Shown here piece after piece: positions 31,062 to 43,656 of a stretch of DNA of 64,000 bases. The stretch is from Paratinospora sagittata (Eukaryota; Streptophyta; Magnoliopsida; Ranunculales; Menispermaceae). Position numbers and translations under genes: made by a program. The stretch spans positions 12,233,001 through 12,297,000 of the forward strand of contig CM069596.1 in the NCBI GenBank assembly GCA_035771175.1, in the 5' to 3' direction. Every line of letters begins with the position of its first letter. Position 1 is the first letter of the stretch. Below the pieces are notes generated by a model that saw only the letters and a program-made list of their open reading frames with translations, searched no databases and was not told the DNA's origin.

Positions 31062-34000
31062 ATGACAAGAAGAAGAGGTCGGAGCACACCATCAAGTAAG
31101 CTAAGTGCCTCTAGGACCCGACCTTCGACATCGGCTAGGAGAAAATGCCTATTTGAATCAAATTTTCCTAGTTCCCGAGAAGATGTCAACCAAGAGGCTG
31201 CTGAACAAGAGGAAGAAGTTGATGAAACTGTAATACCCTGTATTTCACAAAAAAAAAAAAAATTCGTTTGGGCAGAAATGCCCGGACGTACGGGCACTTG
31301 CCTGTACGTCCGGACACCAAATCACACCAAAAGGAGCCCTCTCCTTCTCATTTTCTCACACCAAATCACCTTCTCTAGTGATTTTTCCTCTTCTTTTCAC
31401 TCATTCTGAGTTCTTCTCTATTTGAGACTCTTTGTTCGAGACTCTCGGTGCGATACGACGAAGTTCTGTCCGGAGGAAAGCCCCAAATCTGAAAAAGAAG
31501 AAGTTCTTATCTGAAGGTGGGAAACGAAACATAGGTTTGCGTGTTTTATAACTTTTATTAAAGTTTACATTCAATTATTATTATTATGTCTATTGTTCAT
31601 TTACACTGCATTATGTCATATAATGTTTATATTGTCACACTTACGCCTGTATATTTGGAATTCATGTATTACACTGTTATAATGTCGGATTTGTGGTCAA
31701 TCTGGCTCAACTTGACTTGGTCTTGTCCTCAGTAACTTTAAATAGTGAACGGGAGGCAGCGGGCTGCTCTAGGCGATTGGTATTTAAGCAGACCATATGT
31801 ATCACCTCTCAACTGGGGACTGATCTAGTTGGTCTTATTGAAAGCTATCAGCTTATACAAGTAATACTGAATGTCTTAACCTTGCACGTCGTGATACCAA
31901 CCCTGATAAGAATCACCAGACGCTGCCAAAGTCAGTCTAAATGTCAAGAAAAAACCAGACCAGTAGACTAGACTAGTTCATGCGTTAGCATCATACATAT
32001 CACCACCTAGGGACGTATGTGGTTTATGATTCATAGAATAGTTAGGAGCATTGCTCGCTATTCATTACATTTCTCTGGAGAGGGACGTACAATGAGAACC
32101 CGGCTACGCCTGGGGAGGGACATCAGTACGTGAATCCAGAGCATCGTTCCTGAGGAGGGACGTACAGTGAGAACCTGGCTACGCCTGGGGAAGGACATAT
32201 GTACGTGAACTCAGGCACTGAACGTTTATCAAACCATTACGAGACGGTGTCATGCATACATACATATTGAGTTATTATGATGCTCTCATGTGTATTTAAG
32301 ATATTTGATATTGAAGTATGTTTTATTAATTGTTATACTCACGAACTATTCTACCCACTGAGCATGTTAAGCTCACTCCATTATTATCCAATTTTTCACA
32401 GGAAATTATGGTGGATTGGGTGCAGGGTTATGGGGCCCACATTTTGTACCCTTTGTATTATTCATTGGGGATGTTAGGGAGAATGTTCCCTTGACTATTA
32501 CATGTACAAATGTATTCTGTATTAAATGAAATCAGACTTGTACTGTATTGTATTTCTGCTGCGCACTCTGTTATTACCATTGTTATTATTCCAAATGTGC
32601 GCCCCGTCCGCGAGTGTACCGCCGATTTAGGCGCGTCCGGGCGGGGTGTGACAGAAACTATCACAAATGTACATTAAGGTAGTACCAACACTGAAGATGT
32701 TGCAAGGGAGGATGACGGTGCGCCTTGTCCTGGACGGCCTACTGATACCTCAATCCTCATTAGCTTTAAGAAACACATTGCTGCATTCATCTAGAGAAAT
32801 GAAGTACGTATTTGTCTATTTTAATTGAATAGTATATATTCTTGAGAGGGTGTGTGTTTACAATACAAATTTTGTTGAATTTTTTTGTTGTGTTGACAAC
32901 ATTGAGATTTACTTTGATGTATAAACCATGGCACCAAATTGTTCGAATGGGACTTAGAATGTCATCCCGAGAGAGAAAGATTGAAAGAAATTATTGAGAA
33001 ATCTAGTTTGAGGCCACTCATGCATTACACATACCTTTCTGCGAACAAAATTTTAATATGTTCGTTTGTAGAGCGGTGGGAACCGTAGACGAATACATTT
33101 CACCTTCCATTTGGTAAAATGACTATTACACTCGATGATGTTGATGTACTGCTCGGTATCCCAGTCACAGGCAAAACGGTCTCATCTCCTCCTATGGATA
33201 ATGAAGATGCAATCGCGTTGCTCATTCGAGAGTTGGGAGTCTCGAACGCTGACGCATATGAGGAGATAAAAATTGTAAATGGTCAATCTATGCGCCTACA
33301 TTGGCTTAAGGCCTTTTTGGAAAAGCTAAGGGAGAAAACATGCCTTACCCATCAGTGGAGTGCATAGCAAGGACATATTTTCTATATTTGTTGAGATGCA
33401 CTCTGTTTGTAGACAAATCTGGAAAGAGGGGTTTTATCGCTTATCTACATTTGCTGATGGACCTAAATGCGATTAGTTCATACTCATGGGGGCTGCATGT
33501 TTAGCATTGTTGTATCGGCAGCTGGGATTCCCCACTAGGCATGAAGTTAGTAGAATTGCAGGGTATCTCACCTTGCTCGAGGTATACTTTTCATTATTTT
33601 TCCATTTGGTTTATACTACTTTGAGCAAAAAGTTTATTATACTTTGCCTAATTTTTTTCAGGCTTGGTACTATGAGCATTTTAAATTAGTTCGTCCGCAC
33701 GCCAACCCTTCATATACGAACAACCTCCCACGAGTTCAAATATGGATCCCAACAAAAGAAATAGGATTAGGAGACAAATATGTCCACACTTTGTGCGAGG
33801 AACTTGATGACTTGACTGCCGAGGAGGTTATGTAGCTATTGGTTATTATGATTCTATAAACTTTAGATTAGTTGACATACCTAACTATATTGTATTACAT
33901 GTTTCAGGTTATTTGGGATCCTTATCTAAGTCAGACATCAAATCATCCCGTCAACGAGGTTGCTTTTTATACTGGGTGCATAAAGTTTATGGATGTTGTG

Positions 34001-34720
34001 GAACCTTACTATCTAAATAGGATTCTCCGTTAACTCGGCTACGTCCAAACAATTCCACCAAGGCCTTTTCGCCCACCCATTACAAGCAAACAGGGGTCCA
34101 AGAGCAAAACAATACCAAGTGACACACACCTTGTATGATCAGACCTGGGAGAGATGGGATAGTCATGTGTTGTCCTTTAGAGAACGCGGTCAGCATGTAG
34201 TATGCCCATGGGATGCAGTTCCTAATTATCTCGAGTGGTATTGTTCTATATCTCATCAATCATTCAGAACCCAGAACATAGAGGCATTGGTGACTCCCAA
34301 GAAAGGAATGAGGATAACAATCCAATTATGATAATTGACATTGCATTGCGTTTAGTTTTTTAATTACATGACTACTACTGTACGTTCATTTTAAAATTTG
34401 TTTATTTTTTCTCATGTATTTGGTTTAATTGTAAATTTTCAATGTGACAGCAAAATAGACGTGCATTGGATATTGTACTACAGTGAAAGTCTAGACAGGA
34501 AGAGAAGCTGACACTTCAAAGTGTAATTGTCGCCATGGACTCCATTATTGATGTCCTTTCTAAAACGAACACACAGGGCGTTGGTAGGAGCAAAAAAGCT
34601 GGGCCATCAATGACTAGACAAGCTGAATCCGGGACTCCTTCTACTAGGACTAAAGAAGCAGAGCCATCATCGACAGAACTTGTACGGAGAACCTACCATC
34701 GCAAACGTAAAGGCAACTAG
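31062..34720 (+). pseudogene. Plant mobile domain (PMD) gene, broken
   Basis: The first exon (MTRRRGRSTPSSKLSAS...) is cut after VDET by a solo LTR and resumes at 32659. Later exons give the PMD signature: LRPLMHYTYL, then WEP-stop-TNTFHLPFGKMTIT and LDDVDVLLGIPVTG (about 33080-33165), WGAACLALLYRQLGFPTRH (33487), an intron at about 33582-33660, RPHANPSYTNNLPRVQIWIP, and TLYDQTWERWDSHVLSFRE (34125). The end is a basic tail HRKRKGN (34720). PMD proteins (aminotransferase-like/MAIN family) are both carried by transposons and found as host genes. Several stops break the frame (32681, 32796, 33089, 33364, 34033), so no full protein can be made. Confidence 0.75.
31229..32653 (+). mobile_element. 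Solo Gypsy LTR inside the PMD gene
   Basis: It starts TGTAATACCCTG and ends GGGGTGTGACA, 1,425 bp, flanked on both sides by GAAAC (31224-31228 and 32654-32658). There is no internal region. It is very similar to the LTR at 43657-45116, and more distant from 12049-13372. Unequal recombination between the two LTRs of a full element is the usual origin of such solo copies. Confidence 0.93.
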
Positions 34721-34959
34721 TAGTTTTTAGAGGGGTTTCTATTTTTTGACTTAACTCAACTTTGAATTGTAATTTAAGTTTTTTTTACTTGACTTTTATG
34801 ACATTTTTGTGCATGGAATGGTTGTTGAAAATAGAATTATGTGTTTTTTTCATTGTTAAAGTGTATGAAATGGTTGTTGAAAATAGAGCAGGTGATTGCA
34901 CTTATATATACAACCCAGTTGAAAATTAAAAAAAAAAAAACACAAAATGTACGATTAGG

Positions 34960-35690
34960 TCCTAGCTCATCGAACCGAACACATAGGTTCGGTGCCACAG
35001 ACCGAACATAATGTAACAGGTACGATTAACTGAAGACCAAACAGTATGAATTTAAAAAACCCACCAATGTCAAATATACAGTTCGGTCATATTCCACCGA
35101 ACACATTGTTTATCTTCATTCAGTTCGGTCATATGTCACCGAACCTCCTTCGTACAATTCGGTCTTTTGGTACCGAACTGTACATTTTACGTCTAGAGTT
35201 CTATGTGGTATACATAGATGTTTTTGTGGTATTAATAGTGGTTCGGTCCCTGTGTCACCGAACATTGACACATAGTTCGGTACCATAGGACTGAACAGTG
35301 TCAATCCAAAATACCCCTCATGTGTAAAATGTATTGTTTGGTCCTGTTCCACCGAACTAGTTATTATCTTCATACAGTTCGGTCACATAACACCGAACCT
35401 CCGTCGTAGAGTTCGGTATTTTGGTACCAAATTGTACATTTTACGTCTAAAGTTCTATGTGGTATACATAGATGTTTTTGTGGCATTAATAGTGATTCGG
35501 TCCATGTGTCACCGAACCTATTCACATAGTTCGGTACCTAATTACCAAACAATGTCAATCTAAAATACCCCACATGTGTAAAATGTACAATTCGGTTCGG
35601 TTCCACCGAACAGGCTTCTTAGTGTTCAGTTATATGTTACCGAACTAATCTAGTACGTTTGATACCACAAGACTGAACCCTGTATTTTTT
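34960..35690. repeat. Array of TTCGGT...ACCGAA palindromes
   Basis: More than a dozen half sites occur, in the pattern GTTCGGTCATATTCCACCGAAC, many paired as inverted repeats 5-15 bp apart. Two longer units of about 300 bp (about 35062-35360 and 35350-35650) repeat in tandem, sharing TGTACATTTTACGTCTA and GGTATACATAGATGTTTTTG. Related motifs occur near both ends of the MULE family (about 29870, 30090, 30960, 34970 and 58750-58960). Confidence 0.75.
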
Positions 35691-36236
35691 GGTTTTCTTA
35701 AGGTTTTGAGTGTAACATTCAAGTCAACCCTGTACATTTTCAATAAACATGTGCAAAATAACCAACAAAATGACATTTGTATTCAATTGAATTAGGCTAT
35801 ACAAATTGTCTGTATTTCAAAATGACAATTGTATGTAAGTATTCATATGTATTCCAACATTTACAAAAAATCCATTCAACAAGTGTACTATCCCGAAGCA
35901 GTGTCCAGGTCCACTGTGTTTTGGGTGACCTTTCCGTGGTTCATGTTATATACAATATATTGCATCTCCTATCCCTTTGCATGTGTAACACAGAATCTGT
36001 GCCAATCAATTGATATTGAAGGTATTGTGCATGTAAGATTGAGCAAAACCTACAAATGAGCATGATAATATCAATATTTGCATTTCATATAGACATAAAA
36101 TTTTCTTCCAAGATAATAAAAATAAAGAAGTTAGTCATACCTGCACAAAGTGGTTATTGTTCACATAACCAATGTCAATCATGCGCCTTGCACTAAATGA
36201 AGGAGCCTTGGTTCGTAAGGAAAAAAATATCAGACA
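35691..36236. other. MULE internal DNA without a recognised gene
   Basis: This lies between the palindrome array and the OTU end of the transposase gene. Short open frames here (35777-36059) have no recognisable motif. It probably holds the 3' flank of the minus-strand gene. Confidence 0.4.
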
Positions 36237-37230
36237 CTATGACATTGACAGAAGCACTACCATTGCATTGTAACATGATGCTAACATCAAACCCATATCT
36301 GGCAATGTCATCCATGCATTATAAGGTGTTGAAGTGTCATAACAACACAATGACTTGATTATCTCGTGCACCCTCTCTGAACTTCCCAAAATTGATATAT
36401 AATGGTTTTCATATCTTAGCACCTCTCTCAATAAATCCTCCCTTCCTTGGGGCCAACCATTTGCTCTTAAACCCAATGCTTCGGCAACTACCCAATACCC
36501 ACAATGTCCATCGGGTTGGACATCCTTGACTTGATGAATGTACTGGCGCCAACCACTAGGCAACTGATCCACATAAAGGTGAGATTTGTTTGAGCGTGTC
36601 CCATAGATCTTTTTTGCTGATGATCCAAAAGAAATGGCATGGGCAGAAGAAGTAGCATGGGCATACAAGACATGCTCAAACAATGAAGGACTTCTTTTTA
36701 TTGATTTGTCGATCTTCTTACTTGGCACTCCCATCACAACTCTCATATTTTCTGGTGAACTGTTCAATCTCCATGGAAAAATTTAAATACGACTCATTGT
36801 TATTCTTGCAAAGAACAAGATTTAATTTTCACCAATGGACATCTACTGAAGGGAGGGGAATTGGCATATTTGTTTCTTTACACAAAACAAGCTCGTGGGC
36901 ATAAGGTAACCCATGTGTTTTTTACAACACACACCCACAAGCATTTCGGTTCATCTCAATGTATTCACTTCGTTTTAGCTCCTCAAATATCGTCTCCAAT
37001 GCGGCTTTAAAGAGAAATCCACGCTAATTTCTGAAAGTTGAAGCCTGATAGTTATGTAATGTTCAGGCTTCTTTCATATGAAGCCTTGATCTCCGTGTGT
37101 TGCAACTTGAGCATTCAATTAATAACCACCCAAGAAGTCTCAAAGTTACCTTGAGATGAGCCTAAATATCTTTTCAACTTTGAATGAGCACTCTTTGCCC
37201 TGTTGGTTGTGGTGTTGCCAATGTGCCTAT
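36237..37230 (-). pseudogene. MULE transposase C-terminal part and OTU domain
   Basis: On the minus strand this continues the transposase interrupted at 37230/53073. First come HIGNTTTNRAKSAHSKLKR and LKLQHTEIKAS, then NRNACGCVL with a degenerate H-P-C region. An open frame 36767-36237 follows, with an OTU (ovarian tumour) protease domain: LPSGWRQYIHQVKDVQPDGH, CGYWVVAEALGLRANGWPQG and REDLLREVLRYENHYISI. The OTU Asp and Cys of DGxC are present. The catalytic His region at the end is not obvious. The Glu expected in NRxES is Lys (codon 37193-37195). Several stops lie between 36780 and 37140. Confidence 0.75.
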
Positions 37231-40071
37231 TGTTAACCTATATGGTTCATCCTTAGCACATCCCTAAAGTATACTTGATGAAGTATATTTTGATGATCAC
37301 AAATAAAGTATTTTTCGGTGCTAACGAACATTTTTCAAGAACTTATCTCTGCACCAAAGGAAAAGCAAAAAGCCAAGGAACGACTTTATCAATTAACTCA
37401 AAGCTTACATCCAACGATCAAGCTTGTTTCTACTAACGGACTTCAACGATCACATCATGATTTCAAGATCACTTCTCTCGGACGTTTTGATCAAGCTTCA
37501 AGGCTACATCTCTCGATCAACATTCAAGTCATTCAACTCCGAATTACTCTTATTGAATATCTCATAATGAAGAGTTGGATTTAACGGTTCTGAGAAAAGA
37601 GAAATACACAAAGTATTTAAGGTATATCTTTCTCTAATCGTTATTGCTCAAATTTTTTTTAAAACCATGCATATATCATTTTCATATGTTTTCTAAATCT
37701 GCATGTTTTGATGTCTTAACTATATTTCAAGAAATTTAATACTATATATTTAATTTGAAATATATCGAGTTTTTATTCGAATGTATCGAATATTTTATCG
37801 CAAGTCAAAATTGTTTTCAAAAAGTCTTTCAGGACGCTAATGAAATAGCAACGCTTTCCTGAACTTGTTATGTCAGGACGCCGATAGGCCATTAGGACGA
37901 TGATAATGCTCAAGGTTGAAATAAACTAATTAATCAGGACGCCTACTTGTATAGTAGCGGTCTTATTTATTAGTCAACCTCTGAAGTTGTCAGGAAGCTG
38001 ACTCAGCATCAGCTCACTGAAAGATCTTTTAAAAGTTCTTCAAAGAATGTTTCTTTGAGCCCGCTAATGGTTATAAGTTGATTAAACTATCGAGACACAT
38101 ACTGGATAGGAGCGCCCTCACTTTTGGAAATCAACTTAATAACTTTCAGGACGCTGATTGTCCTTCAGCGTGTTTTTAAATGTCATAACTTGTAAGACGC
38201 TTACATAGTAGTTGTGCCCTCATGTTATGTTTTTATCTAGTAGGACGTTCACGTAATGTAGCGCCCTGATGTTTTGTTTTATGTTTTAAAAGTAGGACGC
38301 TTATTCAGATACTAGCGCCCTCATGCACTTAATAGTTTTAAAACATAGCAGAACACTAATTGTGCATTAGCGCCCTCAAGGTTTAAGTCGTCTAAACGTT
38401 ATAAGTAAGTCAGGAAGCTTACGAGTTAGTACCAGCCTCACTTAAGTGTTCAGCATGATGCTTGTACGTAGCAAGCGCCCTCAAGGAACAAAACGACAAA
38501 GTTGATATTATGCGTTAGGACATTGATTATGGAATCAGGAAGCTAATTCAACTATTGTCACTGTTCGAATGAGTACACTACGTCAATTTACTTTTTCAGA
38601 GCAGACATTTGCACAGAGTCCTTTTCAGACCTATCAGAGATCGTTTTTGATACAGGAAACAAGTTTTTCTAAAACTTTCCTCTTTCATAAAATCTGAAAA
38701 GAACCATAATATTAGTGAAAATTGCAGTTGCTATTTTCATATAACATTCTAGCCGTTGTGTGGAAACGTTCACATTATTTGAACTTCAAATGTCTAACGG
38801 CTATATCCCACTAAGTCTATAAATACCAACACTTAGGACCAAACAACTTGCTAGTCACTTTGTGTTGTGCCAATACTTTTTGAAAGTTAGTCTGTGTCAA
38901 AATAAATTTCATTTTTCTAATTTTTCAAAGTATTTTTCACTGATACCTATATGATTTTCATATTGAGTTTAAAATATATTTCTATCTTTGAAAATTTGTT
39001 TTTATATTGGTATCAACTCAAATTCTCAGCACTGATTCATATCTGGTATCATTCTTGTTGATGATAGAATTTGAGAAATAGTTCAAGATATACAGTCGAA
39101 CTTGATTTTATATCTTCAGTATTGTATTGAACTATATCAGTAGTTGTGTTAAACTACTGATCGTTGAACCAGAAGTTTTTATACATATATTTTATATCTA
39201 TTTTGAAAACTGTATGTGTCTTTGATTTACACCAAGTCCTCTCTTTTTAACGTCAATATTTGTTTGGTATATTTTATCTTTCAATAAAGCATTGATTTTC
39301 ATATCATAACATTCATGTTTTTCGAAACTGCACTTGACCAATACCGAACATTGAAAGGTAAAGGACAGAAGGTGTATTTCAACTTAGCATTACAAAGATA
39401 TGAAACAACCAGGAAAAATGAAGGTAGTTCACTTGATGATTTCAAGATTAAAATCATATAGGTTTTCTCTAATCCTGTAAAAGAGAAATCGGTTCATCCT
39501 CATCCAGTAAAAGGTAGGTGTCCTTAATCGTAAAAAGGATAACTTATCTCTCAACCTTAAAAGAGAAACCGGTTGTTTCTTATCCCGCAAAAGGATTATG
39601 GTTCTTCCTTAGCAATTAAAAGGAACATGGGCTTCTTCTCATCCCTAAAAAAGGAAATATGGTTCTTCCTTAGCTAGTAAAAGGAACATGGGTTTCTCCT
39701 CATCTCAAAAAAAGGAAATTTGGTTCTTCCTTAGCCAGTAAAAGGAACATGGGTTTTTCCTAATCCAAAAAAAAGAAAATGGTTCATCCTTAGCCCATGA
39801 AAGGATAGTGTAAAAGGACAGTTGTAACGATTTGGTTCTCACCCGTAAGAGAATCAGTTAGTGGATTGAGTAAATCCTAATCAGGAGATTAGGTAGTGGA
39901 CGTAGGCTTGGCCGAACCACTATAAATCTGTGTGTCAAACGTTTGCATTTTAGTTTATGTTCTAATTTACATCATGTTCCAATTAACTTATGTAAATCAC
40001 TTAAGTTTTTGGAAGACCTTTTCAAAATTGACCATTGCACCCGATTCACCCCCCTATTGGGTGGACTAACA
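37231..40071 (+). repeat. 5' LTR of the non-autonomous element (2,841 bp)
   Basis: It starts TGTTAACCTATATGG and ends GGTGGACTAACA. Two internal arrays are present: AGGACGCTNA...TAGCGCCCTC units at about 37828-38490, and AGTAAAAGGAACATGGGTT-type units at about 39470-39815. CACTATAAATCTG at 39919-39931 resembles a TATA box, about 140 bp from the LTR end. Confidence 0.88.
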
Positions 40072-40074
40072 AGT

Positions 40075-41019
40075 TGTAATACCCCAAAAATTTCAAGGTT
40101 ATTTACGTAATTATAAAAGATACTTTCTTTTATATTATTCTTGCCATGACGGGATGATTATTCTTATCATATAAAAGATACCTTCTTTTATTAAAGCTTC
40201 ACCCACATTATGGGATGAATATTATTCTTATCATATATAATTCCTTCAATTCCATAATTTAAAGATTGACATGTTTTCTTAAACAACCCCATAAAAGCAA
40301 CTCAAATATTTTCCATATATTTTTAGTTTGCCTTCTTTTAAGCTATTGTCAATATACACCAAAGACATTCATAAAACCCTAAGCATATAAAACCTTCATA
40401 TGCAATCTAACTCCACTTTTTCTCCTCATATACTATCCCACCTAAGCTCATTCTTCCTCTTTGGAGATCCGTAGCCCTTGCAACTGGAAATCCTGCAACT
40501 ACAAAAGTAAGTTTTACACTTCATTTTCTTTTCTCCTCTACTTGTTGCATCTCTTTTTCATGTTTTAATCGAATGTTGTAACGACAATGTTGGTGTAGTG
40601 ATGCACCACATGTTCTTCTCAGCATTCTCATGGACATGGGTTGCCTATGAGTGCCATGTGTGGTTCTTCACCTCACCGTCCCTGTTTTCGAGATTATTTC
40701 TCTTTTTTCATATTTTTACGGCATTAAGGGAGACAACAACAGCTGTTGCGACCATGGCCAACAGATGCATGATAGTGTGTTATCTATTATCATCACACAC
40801 CACCAACATGCATATATCATATGATATATATATATATATAATAAAACTCACCACCGCCAACCACTTCTTTGTTATACAGATTATATATATTATAGTAGTA
40901 TATATATATTATAAACAGAGTGGTGGCACTTCTCTGCTATACAAATTATATACATATATATTATAGCAGTATATATATACATACATCTTATTGTTACCCA
41001 ACGCATATATATACAGATT

Positions 41020-41051
<32 letters not shown>

Positions 41052-42396
41052 TGTAGCAGTTATATACGTATGTATATACATATATCTTACTTAAATGAGT
41101 AATATATATATTTGGGTAGGTACGTGTGACTAATTCAAAGGTAATACATATGTATAGGTTGAGGATGTACGTTACGCACCAAGAATTTTGACAACAACGA
41201 ACTGCGTGCGTGATAGGTGGGGAAGATTCTATACCTTTATAATATTTTATTTTGATATGTAGATAGGAACATTAAATTAATTAGATTTATAGTATCATTA
41301 GATTGCTCATGCATGCTTTGCTTACATGATTGTACATATTATGATTTGTTGTCCCAAGTTGATGTTGGATGCACGTAATTCATGTGTACTTTTTAAAGTT
41401 TGATGATGAGATATATGATGAGAGTATTAGCATAATTGTTATAATAAAGTTCATGCGTGAATGCTATTGTTATTTGACATTGTGATATGATACCATGTGT
41501 TGTGGAGTTTGAACATATCATGTGAATAGAAGTTATATATCATATTTATGTTGTATGTATGATACTATGACATCATTAAAGAACACAATTAAGATAAGAA
41601 TAACACATATGAAGCAGTTATTCTAAGAAATATAGCCAATTATTATTTTAGGGCAGTTATTCTAATGAATATCGCCAACGAGTTTTTAATTTTTGGGTAG
41701 TGCCACCCTGGGTTTGATTTCCTAAAGGTACGTGATTTGGAACGTGATGGAATTCTCAACTCAAACAATCAAATGTTGCAACGATTAATGTGTGAAACTT
41801 GTTTGTAATGTTCTTGTGTATATATCATGATAAAATGTTGTGAATTGTTTAGATGACCCACTGGGCTTTCAAGCTCACCCCTATTTTCACATGCAGGTAC
41901 ATGAAAGAATAGAGTCGCAAGTTCGTGACGTGTCTCACAGTAGTAGGGGTGGGGTAGTGGCTTGAGTAGTGTTATGGTAGTAGGACTGAGTAATTATTTA
42001 ATAATTGATTATATCAATTAAATGGGTTGTATTAGAAATCAATGCTTTTGGTACATTCTAGTGGTCGTTGAAGTTTTCATGGGTTATTTTATATGTTTAT
42101 GCCTTGGACTTGAACTTGTTAATTCTACTTGATGAATATATTTAAAATGTTGTGTCCATAATGGATGGACAAGGGCAAATATCCTCATGGCTCAATATTC
42201 AATTTGTGTAATGGAAATCTATAGTCCGTGGCATAGAAATTGAAAGAGTATCCTTCTATCTTAACTTGTAACCTTATTTGGAATATAAATGATATTATTA
42301 AATTTTTTTTTACCTGTGTAAAGATTTTAGGGTTAAGGTAGATGGATATTTATTCTTATTACTTTAAATTTAAGTTTTGAAAATCGGAGTGTGACA
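40075..42396 (+). repeat. Left LTR arm of the palindromic element (2,322 bp)
   Basis: It runs TGTAATACCCCAAAAATTTC to CGGAGTGTGACA and is followed by GATTGGTATCC. It includes TA-dinucleotide tracts near 40820-41060. An open frame of 122 codons at 40598-40966 (MMHHMFFSAFSWTWVAYECH...) recurs in the other arm at 46871-46488. It ends in TA-repeat translation, so I do not treat it as a gene. Confidence 0.85.
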
Positions 42397-42739
42397 GATT
42401 GGTATCCAAGTTCAAGACTCCTCAAGTACCCTTAAATTCCGCCACGTCCCATACCGCTTTGGAACCAAGAATAAAAGATTCATCCTGATCTTAGATTCTA
42501 ACCAAACAGTTTCCATACAAGTTATCGTCTCTAACCGATGTCCTAAAAGTTTTGAATTTGTTAGACCCACTGTACTTTCATTCCCGATATTATGTTATAA
42601 GGTTTATAATTGGCATATTTATCTAGCTCAAGTTGGACGGTAATCTCATAAAGACTTGATACCTACGCTCTGATACTAAGCTTCTCAAAATTTGTTGTAA
42701 CACTTCCCATGATCTGAAGCCTAATCTCCGATACCAATC
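42397..42739. other. Spacer between the inverted LTRs
   Basis: The 343-bp spacer starts GATTGGTATCCAAG. On the opposite strand it starts GATTGGTATCGGAGATTAGG. Both look like the first bases after a 5' LTR, with a partial primer site, but they diverge at once, so the spacer itself is not palindromic. There is no coding sequence. Confidence 0.7.
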
Positions 42740-43097
42740 TGTCACACTCCGATTTTCAAAACTTAAATTTAGAGTAATAAGAATAAATATTTGCTCTTAT
42801 CAAGAAAATCGAGGCACGAATTGTATCCATCTACCTTAACCCCAAAATCTTTACACAGGTAAAAATTGCAATACCCTGTATTTCACAAAAAAAAAAAAAA
42901 TTCGTTTGGGCAGAAATGCCCGGAATTGTTTTCTAGTACCTGGGAACTAGAAGCAACAATTAAACAGAAATATTCTGAATTGTTTTCTAGTACCAACTAA
43001 TGATGTGATACATTGTATTATTTTCACTTATCAATAAAATGATGAAACATTGTTTACACTTATCTTAATACATTGCTTCACTTGAATAACGCGGATG

Positions 43098-43622
43098 TCT
43101 GAAAATAATATCAATGGATATAGTGATGCACACACGCAGTGGCCTCCTTGGCAACCTGTGGCTACTTCTCAAGAAGCAGAGTCAAGTCACAACTACTGTG
43201 CATCACCAACTCCATCACCACACAGACAGTGATCCATATCGCCAGAGCGTGCATGGCTTTTTCGTAACAATTCTGTGCCCTCATCTTGGCAGAACCTTCT
43301 ACCAAAATTGTCAGGCAGCCAAGACCTTCTACCAAAATTGCCAGGCGGCCGGATTCGAGAACCAGCACGAAAAAGTATTCCACCGATCAACTTACCTCCC
43401 CTCAAACGATGTAACCAACGCCCTCCACCACCATTTGTTAAGCAAAAGTTGGAATCTTCTGAGGACGAATCCGATTCTATTTGCTCTCCATGGTTTCATG
43501 ATGTTGAGGATTCCACCGGCCACAGTGCTATTCAGGGACCATACAAGCACTACCCTGAACTCGCAAGAGATTACGCCGACAGTGAATCTCAAGCAGATAA
43601 CCATCATAACTATTTGAATTGA
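43098..43622 (+). pseudogene. Second copy of the Gypsy extra ORF, one stop
   Basis: It is homologous to 11496-12014. The N-terminal half (SDAHTQWPPWQPVAT, SPTPSPHRQ) meets a stop near 43229. The frame is open from 43275 to 43622 and ends DSESQADNHHNYLN. An in-frame duplication repeats the phrase LLPKLSG/LLPKLPG near 43300-43345. The +1 frame is open over 43114-43617 (167 codons). Confidence 0.6.
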
Positions 43623-43656
43623 TTCCGATGGCGAAATCCCTTTAAGGGGGGTAGAG

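Noticed and set aside
31693..31971. ORF of 92 codons recurring at 44155-44433
   Set aside because: Both are the same stretch of Gypsy LTR. The diverged LTR at 12049-13372 does not keep the frame open.
40598..40966. 122-codon ORF starting MMHHMFFSAFSW, present in both arms of the palindromic element
   Set aside because: It lies in an LTR, ends in translated TA repeats, and its duplication follows from the inverted LTRs. No motif supports a gene.
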